From Phymatolithon calcareum (lineage: Eukaryota; Rhodophyta; Florideophyceae; Hapalidiales), in contig OZ345374.1 of the NCBI GenBank assembly GCA_977006965.1, forward strand, positions 1,984,001 through 2,048,000: a DNA stretch of 64,000 bases, read 5' to 3'. The first letter of the stretch is position 1; each line of letters opens with the position of its first letter. This document shows, piece by piece, positions 1 to 9,294 of the stretch. A model generated the notes under the pieces. It saw only the letters and a program-made list of their open reading frames with translations, was not told the DNA's origin and searched no databases. Made by a program: the position numbers and the translations under genes.

Positions 1-32
1 GTTTCGTACTGATCTGTCATTCGTAGAGCACG

Positions 33-444
33 GATTCCCACAGGTGTCAACAACAAGTATTACTGAAGAATTCGGCACCAGAGCCAGAGCGCATATGGAG
101 ACCCTTGAACGCACGCTAGAAGGGTACGAACTTGAAGGAGAAATACGACTGGAAACAGAAAAGGCACTAGATGAGCTCTTACTATTTAGCAAGACACTCA
201 TAGAACGCATGGAGAACGAAGAAGGCCTGTATTAATCAGCAGAATGCAAGGCAGAAAGTGGTCGAGTCCAAGCACCAACAATCCCGTAGAGGACTGAGAT
301 AGGACTACTTTGAGTCCTGAGTTTTCCCGTCCGCCATACTGGTGGACGTTTCGTGAGCTACACAAAGGTAGGTAGCATCAGAGGAAGCCTTGCCCATATC
401 TTCGGAAGTCTGTGGGGTTTTTAAATAAACTTGAAAGGAAAAAA
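33..444 (+). mobile_element. LINE-A 3' fragment (5'-truncated, with TSD)
   Basis: A 412-bp 3' end of the LINE-A family. It encodes the last ~63 residues of ORF2 (44-235, ending in NEEGLY), followed by the family 3' UTR and a short A-rich tail. The same protein end and UTR occur in the long copy at 15327-21098. It is flanked by a perfect 14-bp direct repeat, ATTCGTAGAGCACG, at 19-32 and 445-458. The perfect TSD and the high similarity to the long copy suggest a fairly recent insertion by target-primed reverse transcription. Confidence 0.9.
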
Positions 445-458
445 ATTCGTAGAGCACG

Positions 459-797
459 TACCACTAGAATACAGTCGAAGAAGATTCTGGTGCCAGATAA
501 TCCACAGCACACGGCGGTGAAGTAACTGCAAAACACAAGGCCTGAGTCAAAAATATGAAAAGCTCACCTAGTATAAACCTCGAATCTGTTAGATGAACTT
601 TGGGCTTGGCACTTATCGAATGTTTCTAGTCATCATTTGAAAAGACTATTTTTTAATAGCAAACGTTGTAAACAACGGCTCGGGACTGCTTTCACTTTGT
701 TAGGTGCATGCTATTTACATGAATTGCGTGAAATCGTTACTTCGCCTCTACGATGCAGCCATCTGAAAATTTGCTGACACATTAGAGAGATAGGGGC
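459..797. other. No gene recognised
   Basis: AT-rich spacer between the LINE-A fragment and the left end of TIR-X copy 1. I see no ORF or repeat that I can name. Confidence 0.5.
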
Positions 798-891
798 CTA
801 GTGTCTATTTGACGGACCCCCTCAATTGAGGAAGACAGAATGCTATGTCGTGGAATACAAAACAAGGAAAAAGCGAAGTTTTAATATACCC

Positions 892-1370
892 GGGCTTGTT
901 CCATCAAAAATTCAGATTTACGGTGTGAATGATTGCGTGATTGAAAGACTGTTCTTCTGGTGTCTATATTGTCTTGCTACTATCCAGGAATATGTGCTTC
1001 CTGGTGAGGTTGCAAGAGCTCTAGGTTTCGTGTCCTGCAATTCTTGTGTCTACTGTAATGACTTATTGCGTGGCTACAAGACCGTTCATCTGGTGTCTTG
1101 ATTGTCTTGTTACTATCCAGGAATATGTGCTTCCTGGTGAGGTTACAATTGCTTTTGTTTGCGTGGCCTGCAATTCTTGAATGTGCTGTACCATGCAATA
1201 ACTGGACTGTGTTACTCATGTCCGTTTAGACTGTTCTCACTTCCCTACATAAGCCAACGATTACCGTAGTTTGTTCTAGTGACAGAACAACAGATACGAG
1301 CTCATGATACCGAGCTCTAAGAATGTTACACTTGATAAACTGATTGTTCATGTGTTTATCTGATTGCCCC
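892..1370. other. Unidentified insert within LINE-B carrying a tandem duplication
   Basis: LINE-B coding homology stops near 890 and resumes near 1371. Related LINEs have only about 17 codons in this interval, so roughly 430 bp are foreign. The block includes a 133-bp tandem duplication. No TSD or known element ends were found, so the boundaries are approximate. Confidence 0.45.
945..1200. repeat. Tandem duplication, period 133 bp, two units
   Basis: The segment starting at 945 (AAGACTGTTCTTCTGGTGTC) recurs at 1078 with a few changes. The core CCAGGAATATGTGCTTCCTG appears in both units. Similarity fades toward the end of the second unit. Confidence 0.85.
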
Positions 1371-1724
1371 CTCTTTTCAAATACGGGGTCCGAGCTCCAC
1401 GAAACCCGCAGACTGGAATATCTCGGTACAACGATCGACAATACAGGCGTAACCGACCACGCAACCCTGAAACGCCTTTCCAAAGCGAAAAGTATACTCC
1501 TCGCCCTCCGGGACATTGGCGTCACAGCTAAAGGACTGACGACAACAAAACGCATATCCATATATAAGGCCCTGCTCCAATGTCGATGGGAATACGCACT
1601 GCACCTAACGCCGTGATCGACGTCCATTCAAGCGCATGTGGATCAGGTAGAAAGATTTTTTTACTCCATAATATTCAGCCATTTTGCTAAGCGGAATAAT
1701 GATCGAATGCGAGCGCTATGCAGA
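1371..1724 (+). pseudogene. LINE-B ORF2 fragment, C-terminal reverse transcriptase region (part 1)
   Basis: The translation follows the post-RT region of LINE ORF2. It has LEYLGTTIDNTGVTD, then IYKALLQCRWEYALHLTP, then a segment ending MRALCR, which align with YLGVSL..GGVTD, FKALVQPRWEYAMHLTP and LCLLCR of LINE-A ORF2. An in-frame TGA at 1615 splits the reading frame. Translation continues in the same frame from 1638 until the hAT element begins at 1725. No catalytic RT residues are present in this copy because of 5' truncation. It is non-functional. Confidence 0.75.
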
Positions 1725-1858
1725 CAGGGGTTGCGCCAATTCCATTGTTTGCGATTGCAGTCCAGGATGAAATTCATCAATTTAATTGCTCAGTTTTGTT
1801 TGCAGCAATTCGCATTGCAATGTGAAGGCTTCGCACAATATAGACATCAATACTTTAT

Positions 1859-2764
1859 TCAAGCAAGTTCACCTAGCTGCATGTAATCTTCATCTTCTTC
1901 GATAGCCCTCTCGACACGTTGGTTGACAGTCGTAGACATAGCCTGATTCACGGTTTGCTCATCCCAGTAGGAGCGGTTGACTTTCAGAAAAAGGATCGCC
2001 TCAAAGACAATAGGACATATTCCCTTCCTATGGTCTTGTAGAATATACTTCGCCATAGACCAAAGTCGCTCCACCTCAGCAACGGACCCCAGTATAAATT
2101 GGGTGTTAATGTATTCCTTCAACCCCGCGCTTCTGGTGTTTTTCTTCCGTTTCTTCAGTCTGTCGGCCATACTCATCGGTTCGTGCACATCAATCTCAGC
2201 ATCCTGTTCCGTTCGTCTTTGTAATAGCCTCTTGCACCTCTCTTTCTCAACGCTTGACATGCTGTTCGTCTCCCCACGTTATATTTTCACCACTCCTGTC
2301 TCAAATGAAGCATCTTACACGATTTGAGAAGTCGGGGAGATATAGTAATCACCCATCTGGCATTGACACAATCCTGATTCCGGAATGGATTGGAGAGAAT
2401 CAATTCCATCTAGTAACTCATCCAAAGCCATACGTGCAGCTGATAGTGTTAGACCCCTCTTTTGCAGCTCCATGGTCACCGTGTTGATCTCACCCAGCTG
2501 GTCAGCAAACTTAGCAACTCTAATCTTGAACGCGCTCCTTCGATGGATTACTAGGTCAGCATCTTCTGCATCCGCTGTTGCAATTAACGCACTTCTGATA
2601 CGATTGAACTGTTGAATCATGCGATACGTTGTAGAACATCGGGTTGCATTGTTCATAACTGGACTGAGATTACATAAATTGCGGCGAATCGCCCGGTTTT
2701 TTTGTCTCATCCGGCAGTTTCTCATAGGCCCATTTTTGAAACCGTTTGGAGTCCAACAGCTCAA
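1859..2764 (-). pseudogene. hAT transposase remnant, C-terminal half
   Basis: Two minus-strand ORFs in the same frame (2764-2315 and 2260-1859) are separated by two in-frame stops. The downstream part ends with a typical hAT C-terminal dimerisation segment: EVERLWSMAKYIL, then a stretch resembling FEAILFLKVNRSYWD. The upstream part contains CSTTYRMIQQFNRI, which resembles the hAT region that usually reads RW.ST..M..R. Another frame around 2700-2800 encodes LDSKRFQKWAYEKLP, suggesting a frameshift. The N-terminal BED finger and the catalytic core are missing. It would have catalysed cut-and-paste transposition, but this copy is inactive. Confidence 0.8.
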
Positions 2765-2835
2765 TCTCGTCTTTATTTAACACAGAGAGAAGTAGCCATG
2801 GCCCACGTTTCATAGGTGTTTTGATGGCATACAGA

Positions 2836-2998
2836 ACGTACTTTGGGTATTACTATAACAAAGTCCACGTACTGATCATAAGGAGAGTACGTTGATTCTT
2901 GCATCCGATTAATGTGCTGTGTCTAATTCTCATCTACGTACTCTGGGTATTACTAAAACAAAGACCACGTACTGAACATGAGGTGAGTACGTTGATTC
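2836..2998. repeat. Two 63-bp direct repeats exactly 100 bp apart (inside hAT-1)
   Basis: The segments 2836-2898 and 2936-2998 match at about 90%. Each begins ACGTACT and ends near AGTACGTTGATTC, so each unit also has small inverted ACGTACT/AGTACGT ends. Confidence 0.85.
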
Positions 2999-3177
2999 CC
3001 TCAACATTCTGCTTTACTCCCCCCCCCCATAACATTCCCCTGGTCTAATGTCGATCCTCAGTATTAGGTGCGACCAATTCGAATTGCAATTCAGTTCGAA
3101 GAACCAATTTGGGTGGAATTGGGAAAAATTGCAATTAAATTGATAGCAATGGAATTGGCGCAACCCCTGTATGCAGA

Positions 3178-3725
3178 ATCACACCACAAGAGCTGAAGTG
3201 CAAGATATTAGGAGAACACTTTACGCTGTGACTCCTGCATGCAAAACGGAACCTGGAGAGAAGCAAGAGCTACGAGGGCAAGGATGAGGGCTTAGCACAG
3301 ACACAGAGGGATATTTGATACCTCGAAGAGCACGATCTGTTGAACGTCCCAGCGAAGAGGGCAGTGGACGGAAAGGTCATCCGCAAGGATGAGAAGCTGC
3401 GAATCTATTGGGCACGGAGCGAGTCGGAGAAGGCCAAAAAACGCAAAATCGCCGTGGATATGAGCGAGAATCCAAAGCTCGTAGTCCAAATCAAGTCGAG
3501 AAAACACAGACATTGGGCAGTCAAATGGTTTTTCGGCCGCTTCCCTCTGCGAAATCCCTCGGAATATATCGACAACTACGACGAACTAGCAGCGTTGCTG
3601 CTGGAAACACTTTAAATCAACCTAACGCAACCACAGGTGAATGATAGAACAGAAGAGGACGTGAAACAAGCGATGGACAAATTAATGATGCTAGAAAGCG
3701 AGATGCAAGAGGAGATGATGGTTTG
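3178..3725 (+). pseudogene. LINE-B ORF2 fragment, extreme C-terminus (part 2)
   Basis: Continuation of LINE-B ORF2 after the hAT. The conserved tail has QIKSRKHRHWAVKWFFGRFP, matching QIRSRKHRLLAVKWFFGRFP in the second LINE-B copy (13169-13795) and the K.KHRQLA.....GRFP motif of LINE-A. The frame has a stop at 3613 and others near 3220-3300. A last short stretch ends EMMV* at 3725, as in the other copy (EEMIV*). This conserved tail occurs in all LINE families in the window. Its function is unknown to me. Confidence 0.75.
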
Positions 3726-3961
3726 ATGATGGAGGCGATATGCTGTAGTCTTCTATGGAAAGGCTACAGCGCAATGCGAAGCTGCTCTGGTGTCTGTCTG
3801 CGCCGGCGTTGAGGGCTTCTACAACAAAAACCTACAATTTCCCCCCCTCAATTGAGGGGCGATTTGAAAGCTCCATAATGCAAATTCGAAACAGATCACT
3901 CACGCCATATTCGTAAAGCCTGACTTATGTTCTGTGCGAGGAGTACCCACGCTACTACCTT

Positions 3962-4045
3962 AAATTGTGGAAGACAGCGAGAAGCTGCCCTGTAAATCAA
4001 ATTGAGGTTTTGGGAGCTTTTAAAATAAATCAACATATGACCCCC
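3962..4045 (+). mobile_element. LINE-C 3' UTR fragment
   Basis: About 84 bp nearly identical to the 3' end of LINE-C at 22170-22253 (GAAGACAGCGAGAAGCTGCC ... GGGAGCTTTTAAAATAAA). It sits in TIR-X copy 1 where copy 2 has about 110 bp of other sequence. The insertion therefore came with a deletion, and no TSD is visible. Confidence 0.75.
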
Positions 4046-4202
4046 ATCAGTGCACACCAAGGCAGCATCGGTAACCGGTCTCACAGAGTGCTCCCGACTA
4101 TGCGAAGCCTTATTGAAGTCCAAAAAGGCGAGTGGTATGGTTCTGAATGTACTTGTGGAAAAAATCAATGGTCGCACGAGCATGTCACATGGCGTGAAAT
4201 GG

Positions 4203-5847
4203 TTTTTTTTGAATTTTGAAATTATTAAACGCCCTCAGAAACACTCATAAGACTGTAAGGGAGATGCGTTTCAGATGCTACTACCTTGGTAGCTCCGTTA
4301 CTCTGTTAAAACCTGCAAAACCCGGGCTCGTTGCTATCGTCGTAGCCCTAGCTGCAAAAACCCTCCTCCAGAGAAGGTGGAGGGAACACTTCGAGCTTGT
4401 TCATGAGATTTGGTACGATTTCACCGAATTTGTCTTCCAGAAGTGTGGTACTCAATGGGGGAAAACGTCCGAATGCCCATTTAATCGCCAATTGGCGGTG
4501 ACGTGCTTTCGGTAGTCTGATGATGGCGGGAGTAGACCCGGGAATATCATAAGGAATTTTCCTCTTTCTGCTCGCCTCCAAGCCGTCTCCTTCGTCTTTA
4601 AAGAGCAGGTCCCTCAACGATTTTGCTGAAACTCGCTGCTTAAGATAGGTTAGTGCCGTCTCGAATAGGTCGTGATTTAACATTGATGATATGTCAGGAC
4701 AGACCCATTGCAATTCCCCAACGTCTCTTTCCTCTCTTGGGACTGCGAGCAAGCCCATTTTCCTTGTTCTGGCTCGTTCAAGCATTCGTAAGGCTAGAAC
4801 TAGCCTTCTGTCTTCCGCATTATGTATGCGACAGAGAAGACGAAGTCTCGCGGGTCGACTTTTTGCGATTGGACCAAATTCTTGTCCGAAAAAAGTCTTC
4901 TCCACGTCTGCAATAGCTGTTTGAACTCTTGTCGTCCATGGCGTCAGGTGCATGGCATATTCCCATCTTGTCTGTATCAAAGCCTTGTACATCTTGATTG
5001 CTTTTAATGGGCTGAGTCCCCAGGCTGTTACGCCAAGGGATCTCAGCTGATACACTGCTATCTTGGCCTGTCGGATGCGTTCAAGCATTTTCTTGTCCGT
5101 AACTCCCTCACTGCTGATTGATATGCCAAGGTATGGGACTTCTTTGACTTATGTCAGCGTTTTCCCAGAAAGCTTGAATGTGGGTGATCTTGTGCCTTCG
5201 GAGAGAAGGACTTCGCTCTTCCCGGCTTTCGTGTTCCACCTCATTTGTCTATCTCTTGCCCGTTGCGAAGAAATATTTAACAGTCTCTGTAGTCCGACTG
5301 GTGATTTTGCCGTTAGGAGCACATCGTCCGCGAAAAGAACTGCTGCCACGTCGTCAACATCCCTTGGAACTTGGCTTATTCTTCCTGCGAATTCGTCCAT
5401 GAATAGATTATACAAACTTAGGCTCAGCGGGGATCCCTGAGGTACTCCCCTGTCGATTAGAAACCACTTTTGCTGGGGATCACCAATCGTTGATACCCAG
5501 GACGGTGTCAAGAAAGCCTCGATCATCTCGCATAGGTCTTGTGGTAGAACAACTCTCATTCGCTCTTGCAAGTTCTTTTGTGGAACTGTGTCGTACGCTG
5601 CCGTCAAGTCCAATACTGCAATGCATCCCTGCCCTCGGTTCTGTAGTTCCAGAGCCCTTAAGATTGCTAGCTCCGTGCTCTTGTCTTTTTGGAATCCCAG
5701 CTGGATTCTGTGGTTCTTGTATCTTCGGCGGAGCATAATATCCAGTACTGACTCAATAATCTTTCGGACTTGACTCAGTAAAGATATTGGTCGGAAATTT
5801 TTTGGATCGTCATGGGCTCCTTTCTTGTGCAGCGGGACTAAGAGAGC
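4203..5847 (-). mobile_element. LINE-D copy (5'-truncated, minus strand)
   Basis: Flanked by a 10-bp TSD, CGTGAAATGG, at 4193-4202 and 5848-5857. The poly-T at 4203-4210 is its poly-A tail on the minus strand. Copy 2 of TIR-X shows a single uninterrupted target at the equivalent point. The copy keeps most of the reverse transcriptase and the C-terminus, but not the endonuclease or ORF1. Confidence 0.85.
4348..5847 (-). pseudogene. LINE-D ORF2 fragment: reverse transcriptase and C-terminal domain
   Basis: One reading frame from 5847 to 4348 is interrupted only by a TAA at 5149-5151. RT signatures in order: NFRPISLLSQVRKIIE, LGFQKDKSTELAIL, AVLDLTAAYDTVP, RGVPQGSPLSLSLYN and the catalytic LFADDVLL. 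After the stop come KALIQTRWEYAMHLTP, a LLCRIH segment and the conserved tail ARHRQLAIKWAFGRFP. It would make DNA copies of the LINE RNA at a nicked target. The 5' truncation removed the endonuclease. The catalytic FADD is intact, so decay is recent or slow. It is closest to LINE-A/A2 among the families here. Confidence 0.85.
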
Positions 5848-7394
5848 CGTGAAATGGGTCCTAATTCGTCGTCCTTTCAAGAACACTAAGATTAAGACAG
5901 TCAATATTGTCAGTGTCAAGGCAGAGAACGCTGAAGATGTCATTTCAAATGCCCAGCAGCTTTGACCGAGCCAACACCGACACAGCGCAGTACAGCCCAG
6001 GCCTGCTTACAGTGCTCATCCTTGCCAAGCTTCATCGCGAAACGCCTGTTTTATCGTCTACAGTTGCGATCACATGCTCCTCAGAAGGGCAAAAAAGCTT
6101 CGGTACAGTCTTCAGAAGCTCTAAACGCCGTCTTCCGTGCTCTCTCGCCTACGTGTTACAATTCCCTTGGGACCAACCATCGCACAGGGAACTTGATGTC
6201 ATCATGCCCGACCACGTGCCGCATACTAGCGCTCATTGGGTGCCAAGGTACAAGCGGAAAGTTTTATATCCGTTTGAGGGAATATTTGTCTCTCAGTTCT
6301 GGAAACTTTGCACTCTAAACGAAGACTTCTTGTCCGAAAATTGAGGTATTGGACTTCATTTGAAGTACGATTGCGCGGTGACGATGTTTCCCCAAATGCA
6401 CCTGCGAAACTTGCTGCTTGGGAGCCCACTAAGCTGATAAGAAAGGGGCGAAAAGAGACAACAGTGACAGAGCTGATTAAGTTTTTGAAATACTCCTCCT
6501 CATGGCAAGGGTTGAGTTTGGCGCTGAGAGCGCTTTCTGGAAGTCTACCTGGCCGAAGAATTATTTCCCCGGCTCTTCTGCATAAACAGGGATGCCGGTG
6601 GCCGAATACGTACTGTTGATTTCGTTCAGAGTGCAGCCAAGTGAAAAAGGCGACATGTGCCCTGCGCAATACCGCTTATCGCTCGGTCATGATTCTGTCG
6701 ATCCCATCAATGACCACAGAAAGCACATTGTGGCAAAGAGATTTTGAAGGCGAGATGGCCCACGGTATAACAGTTCTATGCTGTCTTGTGGCCGCGTATT
6801 CCGATATAAGGCGCATTGCACGTGCGGTTCATACTTGGTGAGTGCTGAATCTGCAGAGATTCAAGAAGTGCGCCTATAGTTCACAGGTGTCATCTATCTC
6901 TTCTGGCGACTTTCTAAGTTGCCAGCTGGTTATTATTCTCTGGTGCCCATGCAGCGCGTCAGCAGCACATGACGTGAAGTGCTGGGCGAGCAACTCATCG
7001 ATAGCATTTGACGCGCGCATTAGTTGTCGACGTTCAGTCGCCCCAGAAAGTACATTTTCATTCGAGAGCAGTGCTGAAAGCCACGTTACCCCTAAGAAAA
7101 TAGAAGAATGACTATGGGTTTCATGATGACTACATTTGTCGTGCAAAACAAGTGCTGGGTTTGAAAATTCAAGACGTTGAAATAGGATTGATAGTGCCAC
7201 AATATACATTTGCTCCACTTCTGCTGTTAGGAACTGCATCACTAAGCATGTTGAAGACATTTATGAGCTTGGCACTATTGATGTGCTTGATAGCGAGTAG
7301 CTTTCATGTCCAAAAAATTAAATGAATCTTATTCCCTAAATTGAGGGAAAAGTGCCCCTCAGTGGAGGGAAAATTTACGTCAAGCAGACACTAG

Positions 7395-7671
7395 TAGTGC
7401 TACGGCAGTATTCTGATGTCTGATTCAAGACTATTCAAAAGGGAATTGCTATGCAAGCTCACTGAAGTCTATTTGGCTCTGAGAGAGTTTGCGCCCCTGT
7501 GTCACGTAAATATATCTTCATTCGGCGAGTTGACTACTTTCCGTGTCATGACGGCAATCTTGAACCTTGGGCTTAAGTGAATTGGGGTAGGTCATGAGCA
7601 ATAGCCCTTGAGTCGTGGAACTGAATTCTTTCCTGCTTTCTGTAGACTTTCAAAAAGGAAGTGGAAGATAT
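7395..7671. other. No gene recognised
   Basis: Spacer between the right end of TIR-X copy 1 and the small minus-strand ORF. Nothing specific was seen. Confidence 0.4.
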
Positions 7672-7980
7672 TTAAATAACTTCTAGAATCTCGTCGCTGC
7701 AATCCTCAGAATCGCTGTCCGAAGGGAAATGTCGAGCTGAAGCTTCTCGTGGAAGTGCTGACTGGTCCCGCATGAAGTCCATATATGTGTCTGGTTCAAA
7801 GGCTTCTGGACTAGTATCATGCACTGAAGCTTCTGAAAATGCAGTTAGACTACATGTCTCTGTTGAATCTTGATTACCGCAAAGACATCTTAAGTGTTCT
7901 TTCAGCCAGCGAAAGAAGGACCTGATAGGGCGGAGGCGGTAATGATGATGCGCACGAGGGGCTTGATTCATTTTTAACAT
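7672..7980 (-). CDS. Small unknown protein, paralogue of the ORF at 29515-29844
   Basis: A ~102-residue minus-strand ORF that I do not recognise. The start at 7980 (MLKMNQAPRA) is preferred because it aligns with MFKIHYIRRH of the paralogue. The open frame extends 22 codons further upstream. The N-terminal third is basic (RLRPIRSFFRWLKEHLRCLC). The C-terminus is acidic and best conserved: FEPDTYMDFM, then HFPSDSDSEDCSDEILEVI. The two copies differ by many conservative changes. Both lie a short way beyond a TIR-X right end, so it could be a gene carried by a repeat or a small host family. It may also be one exon of a larger gene. Confidence 0.45.
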   Translation of the reverse strand: MLKMNQAPRAHHHYRLRPIRSFFRWLKEHLRCLCGNQDSTETCSLTAFSEASVHDTSPEAFEPDTYMDFMRDQSALPREASARHFPSDSDSEDCSDEILEVI

Positions 7981-9158
7981 GGTATTGTTTTGTTCTTGCA
8001 AGAAAGTCTTGATTGTAGAAGGATTTTGCGAGTTTAGGGCAGTCAAGTGCCTATTCGCTTTGACTTGCTTAGGTGCGCTTCATTTAAGGCGCTTGCGAGC
8101 TATCTTACGCCGCAAATTAAAAGGATAAAAAATCAGTCGTCGAATGCGTATGCGATTAGACAACATAGGCGGTTTTTGCGCATGCACTATTATAGACAAT
8201 TTTTTATACATCCAAGCGGAATCTGAAGCTATGGCTTTGATCTGATGTTTCAAAAGAAATCTGAGGCGATTATATCAGAAGGGCACGACGCATACGATGA
8301 ACAAACGCCGGTGCGTCTAACGCATAATTTGGTCAAGCACCATTTAACCATCGCATTGTGTTTGACTTTTCTGTTCCATCACCAGGGAAAGCAGTCCTTT
8401 GTGCCTACTTGAGTGACACAACGGAGCTTAAACATTCTGTGCTAATTGACGATATGGTCCGAAATTGCTTCAGAGCTCAAGCAAGTCATGAAAGCGCATG
8501 TCAAAGAGATTCAAGCTGTTAGAGTTTGTAGATTATAAAACGTAGCGATGATCGGCAATCTCAAACTAAGGACGGCGGCTGAAGATTGGCTCTGTAGAGA
8601 TTTAGATGTTAAGCTCCCCGAAGCTCTGCACTTTGTGCGGCTTTGAGCTGTTGTGACATCAAGTACCACTCCTATTTGTTAAAGTCTACTGTAGTCGTAA
8701 GGATGGGGAGTTGTTCTAGGATAACTCCGAAACCTGCATAAAAGAAAAGAAGAAAGAATAGGTGAAGTCTAAATAGGATTTGAAATAAAATTATGAGGCA
8801 TTCTCAGAGTGGGAACAAAGGAATATTTTGCGTTTCCAGCCATAGTCGCCAGAAAGTGCCAGAAAAAGGAGTACTTCGTGTAAATAGAAAGACAGAAACA
8901 GAAATAACTCTTTAGACGAATATGGCATGTTACCATGTGCACATGAAATAAGAGAAAGAACAAATTGATTTTAGTGGACGTGCAACATTTCTCCCGTACA
9001 AAGGAAACCACTGTTCTTATTCTCCTTCGGAGCCAATGACGTGGTCCAGCTGATCGCTTTAAAGAGAAATCTATTCGCAATTGAAACGATGATTATGCTC
9101 AAGCAGATACGCGAATGCCCAGAATGAGTCCAGTTCAGGAGAATCTTAGAGGCCCCCT
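7981..9158. other. No gene recognised
   Basis: AT-rich DNA with only short, unconvincing ORFs. No repeat ends were seen. Confidence 0.4.
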
Positions 9159-9230
9159 AGATGTTGAGGAACGTACACGATGTATAGCTCATATATATGA
9201 GCTATACATCGTGCACGTTCCTCATCATCT
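9159..9230. repeat. Near-perfect 72-bp palindrome (foldback 1)
   Basis: Arms 9159-9194 and 9195-9230 are 36 bp each with essentially no loop and two mismatches (9164/9225 and 9175/9214). The centre is TCATATATATGA. The DNA could extrude a cruciform, and RNA would fold into one long hairpin. Confidence 0.95.
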
Positions 9231-9232
9231 GA

Positions 9233-9294
9233 GTTCGAATATAATTTCTTTCTTTCTTTAATGCAAGATTGAAAGAAAGAAATTATATTCGAAC
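9233..9294. repeat. Perfect 24-bp inverted repeat with 14-nt loop (foldback 2)
   Basis: Arms 9233-9256 and 9271-9294 pair without mismatch (GTTCGAATATAATTTCTTTC...). It lies 2 bp after foldback 1. The arms are AT- and CTTT-rich. Confidence 0.95.

Larger units (their letters stand above)
1725..3169 (-). mobile_element. hAT-superfamily transposon (hAT-1), degenerate
   Basis: Perfect terminal inverted repeats of at least 20 bp begin CAGGGGTTGCGCCAATTCCA. An 8-bp TSD, TATGCAGA, lies at 1717-1724 and 3170-3177. CAGGG-type ends with an 8-bp TSD are diagnostic of hAT. Excision joins LINE-B codons ...LCR to ITPQ... in frame. The 1445-bp length is short for an autonomous hAT, so this copy is probably internally deleted. 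Confidence 0.92.
832..3842 (+). mobile_element. LINE-B copy 1 (5'-truncated, split by a hAT)
   Basis: Inserted in the terminal palindrome of TIR-X, with a perfect 15-bp TSD, CCCCCTCAATTGAGG, at 817-831 and 3843-3857. It starts within the reverse transcriptase (832-890 reads MSWNTKQGKSEVL in one frame) and continues to a 3' UTR (3726-3842) that is shared with the copy at 13169-13795. Two insertions lie inside: an unidentified block at about 892-1370 and a hAT at 1725-3169. Confidence 0.8.
802..7390. mobile_element. TIR-X copy 1 (unclassified DNA transposon, interrupted)
   Basis: The ends are inverted copies of a TGTCTATTTGACG-like terminus followed by a CCCTCAATTGAGGG-type palindrome. The tetranucleotide CTAG lies outside each end (798-801 and 7391-7394). 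The same termini bound copy 2. The element's own sequence is 802-831, 3858-3961, 4046-4202 and 5858-7390, about 1.8 kb. The rest is LINE-B, a LINE-C tail and LINE-D. No transposase was recognised. A minus-strand ORF (6874-7260) contains SGATERRQ, and the matching stretch in copy 2 keeps this segment. The CTAG flanks may be a 4-bp TSD or part of the terminus. Confidence 0.65.

Noticed and set aside
1226-1627. 133-codon minus-strand ORF
   Set aside because: It is the shadow of the LINE-B ORF2 fragment on the plus strand and spans the unidentified insert border.
3843-3857. Second left end of a TIR-X element
   Set aside because: The palindrome here is the 3' TSD copy of LINE-B. No TGTCTATTT terminus precedes it.
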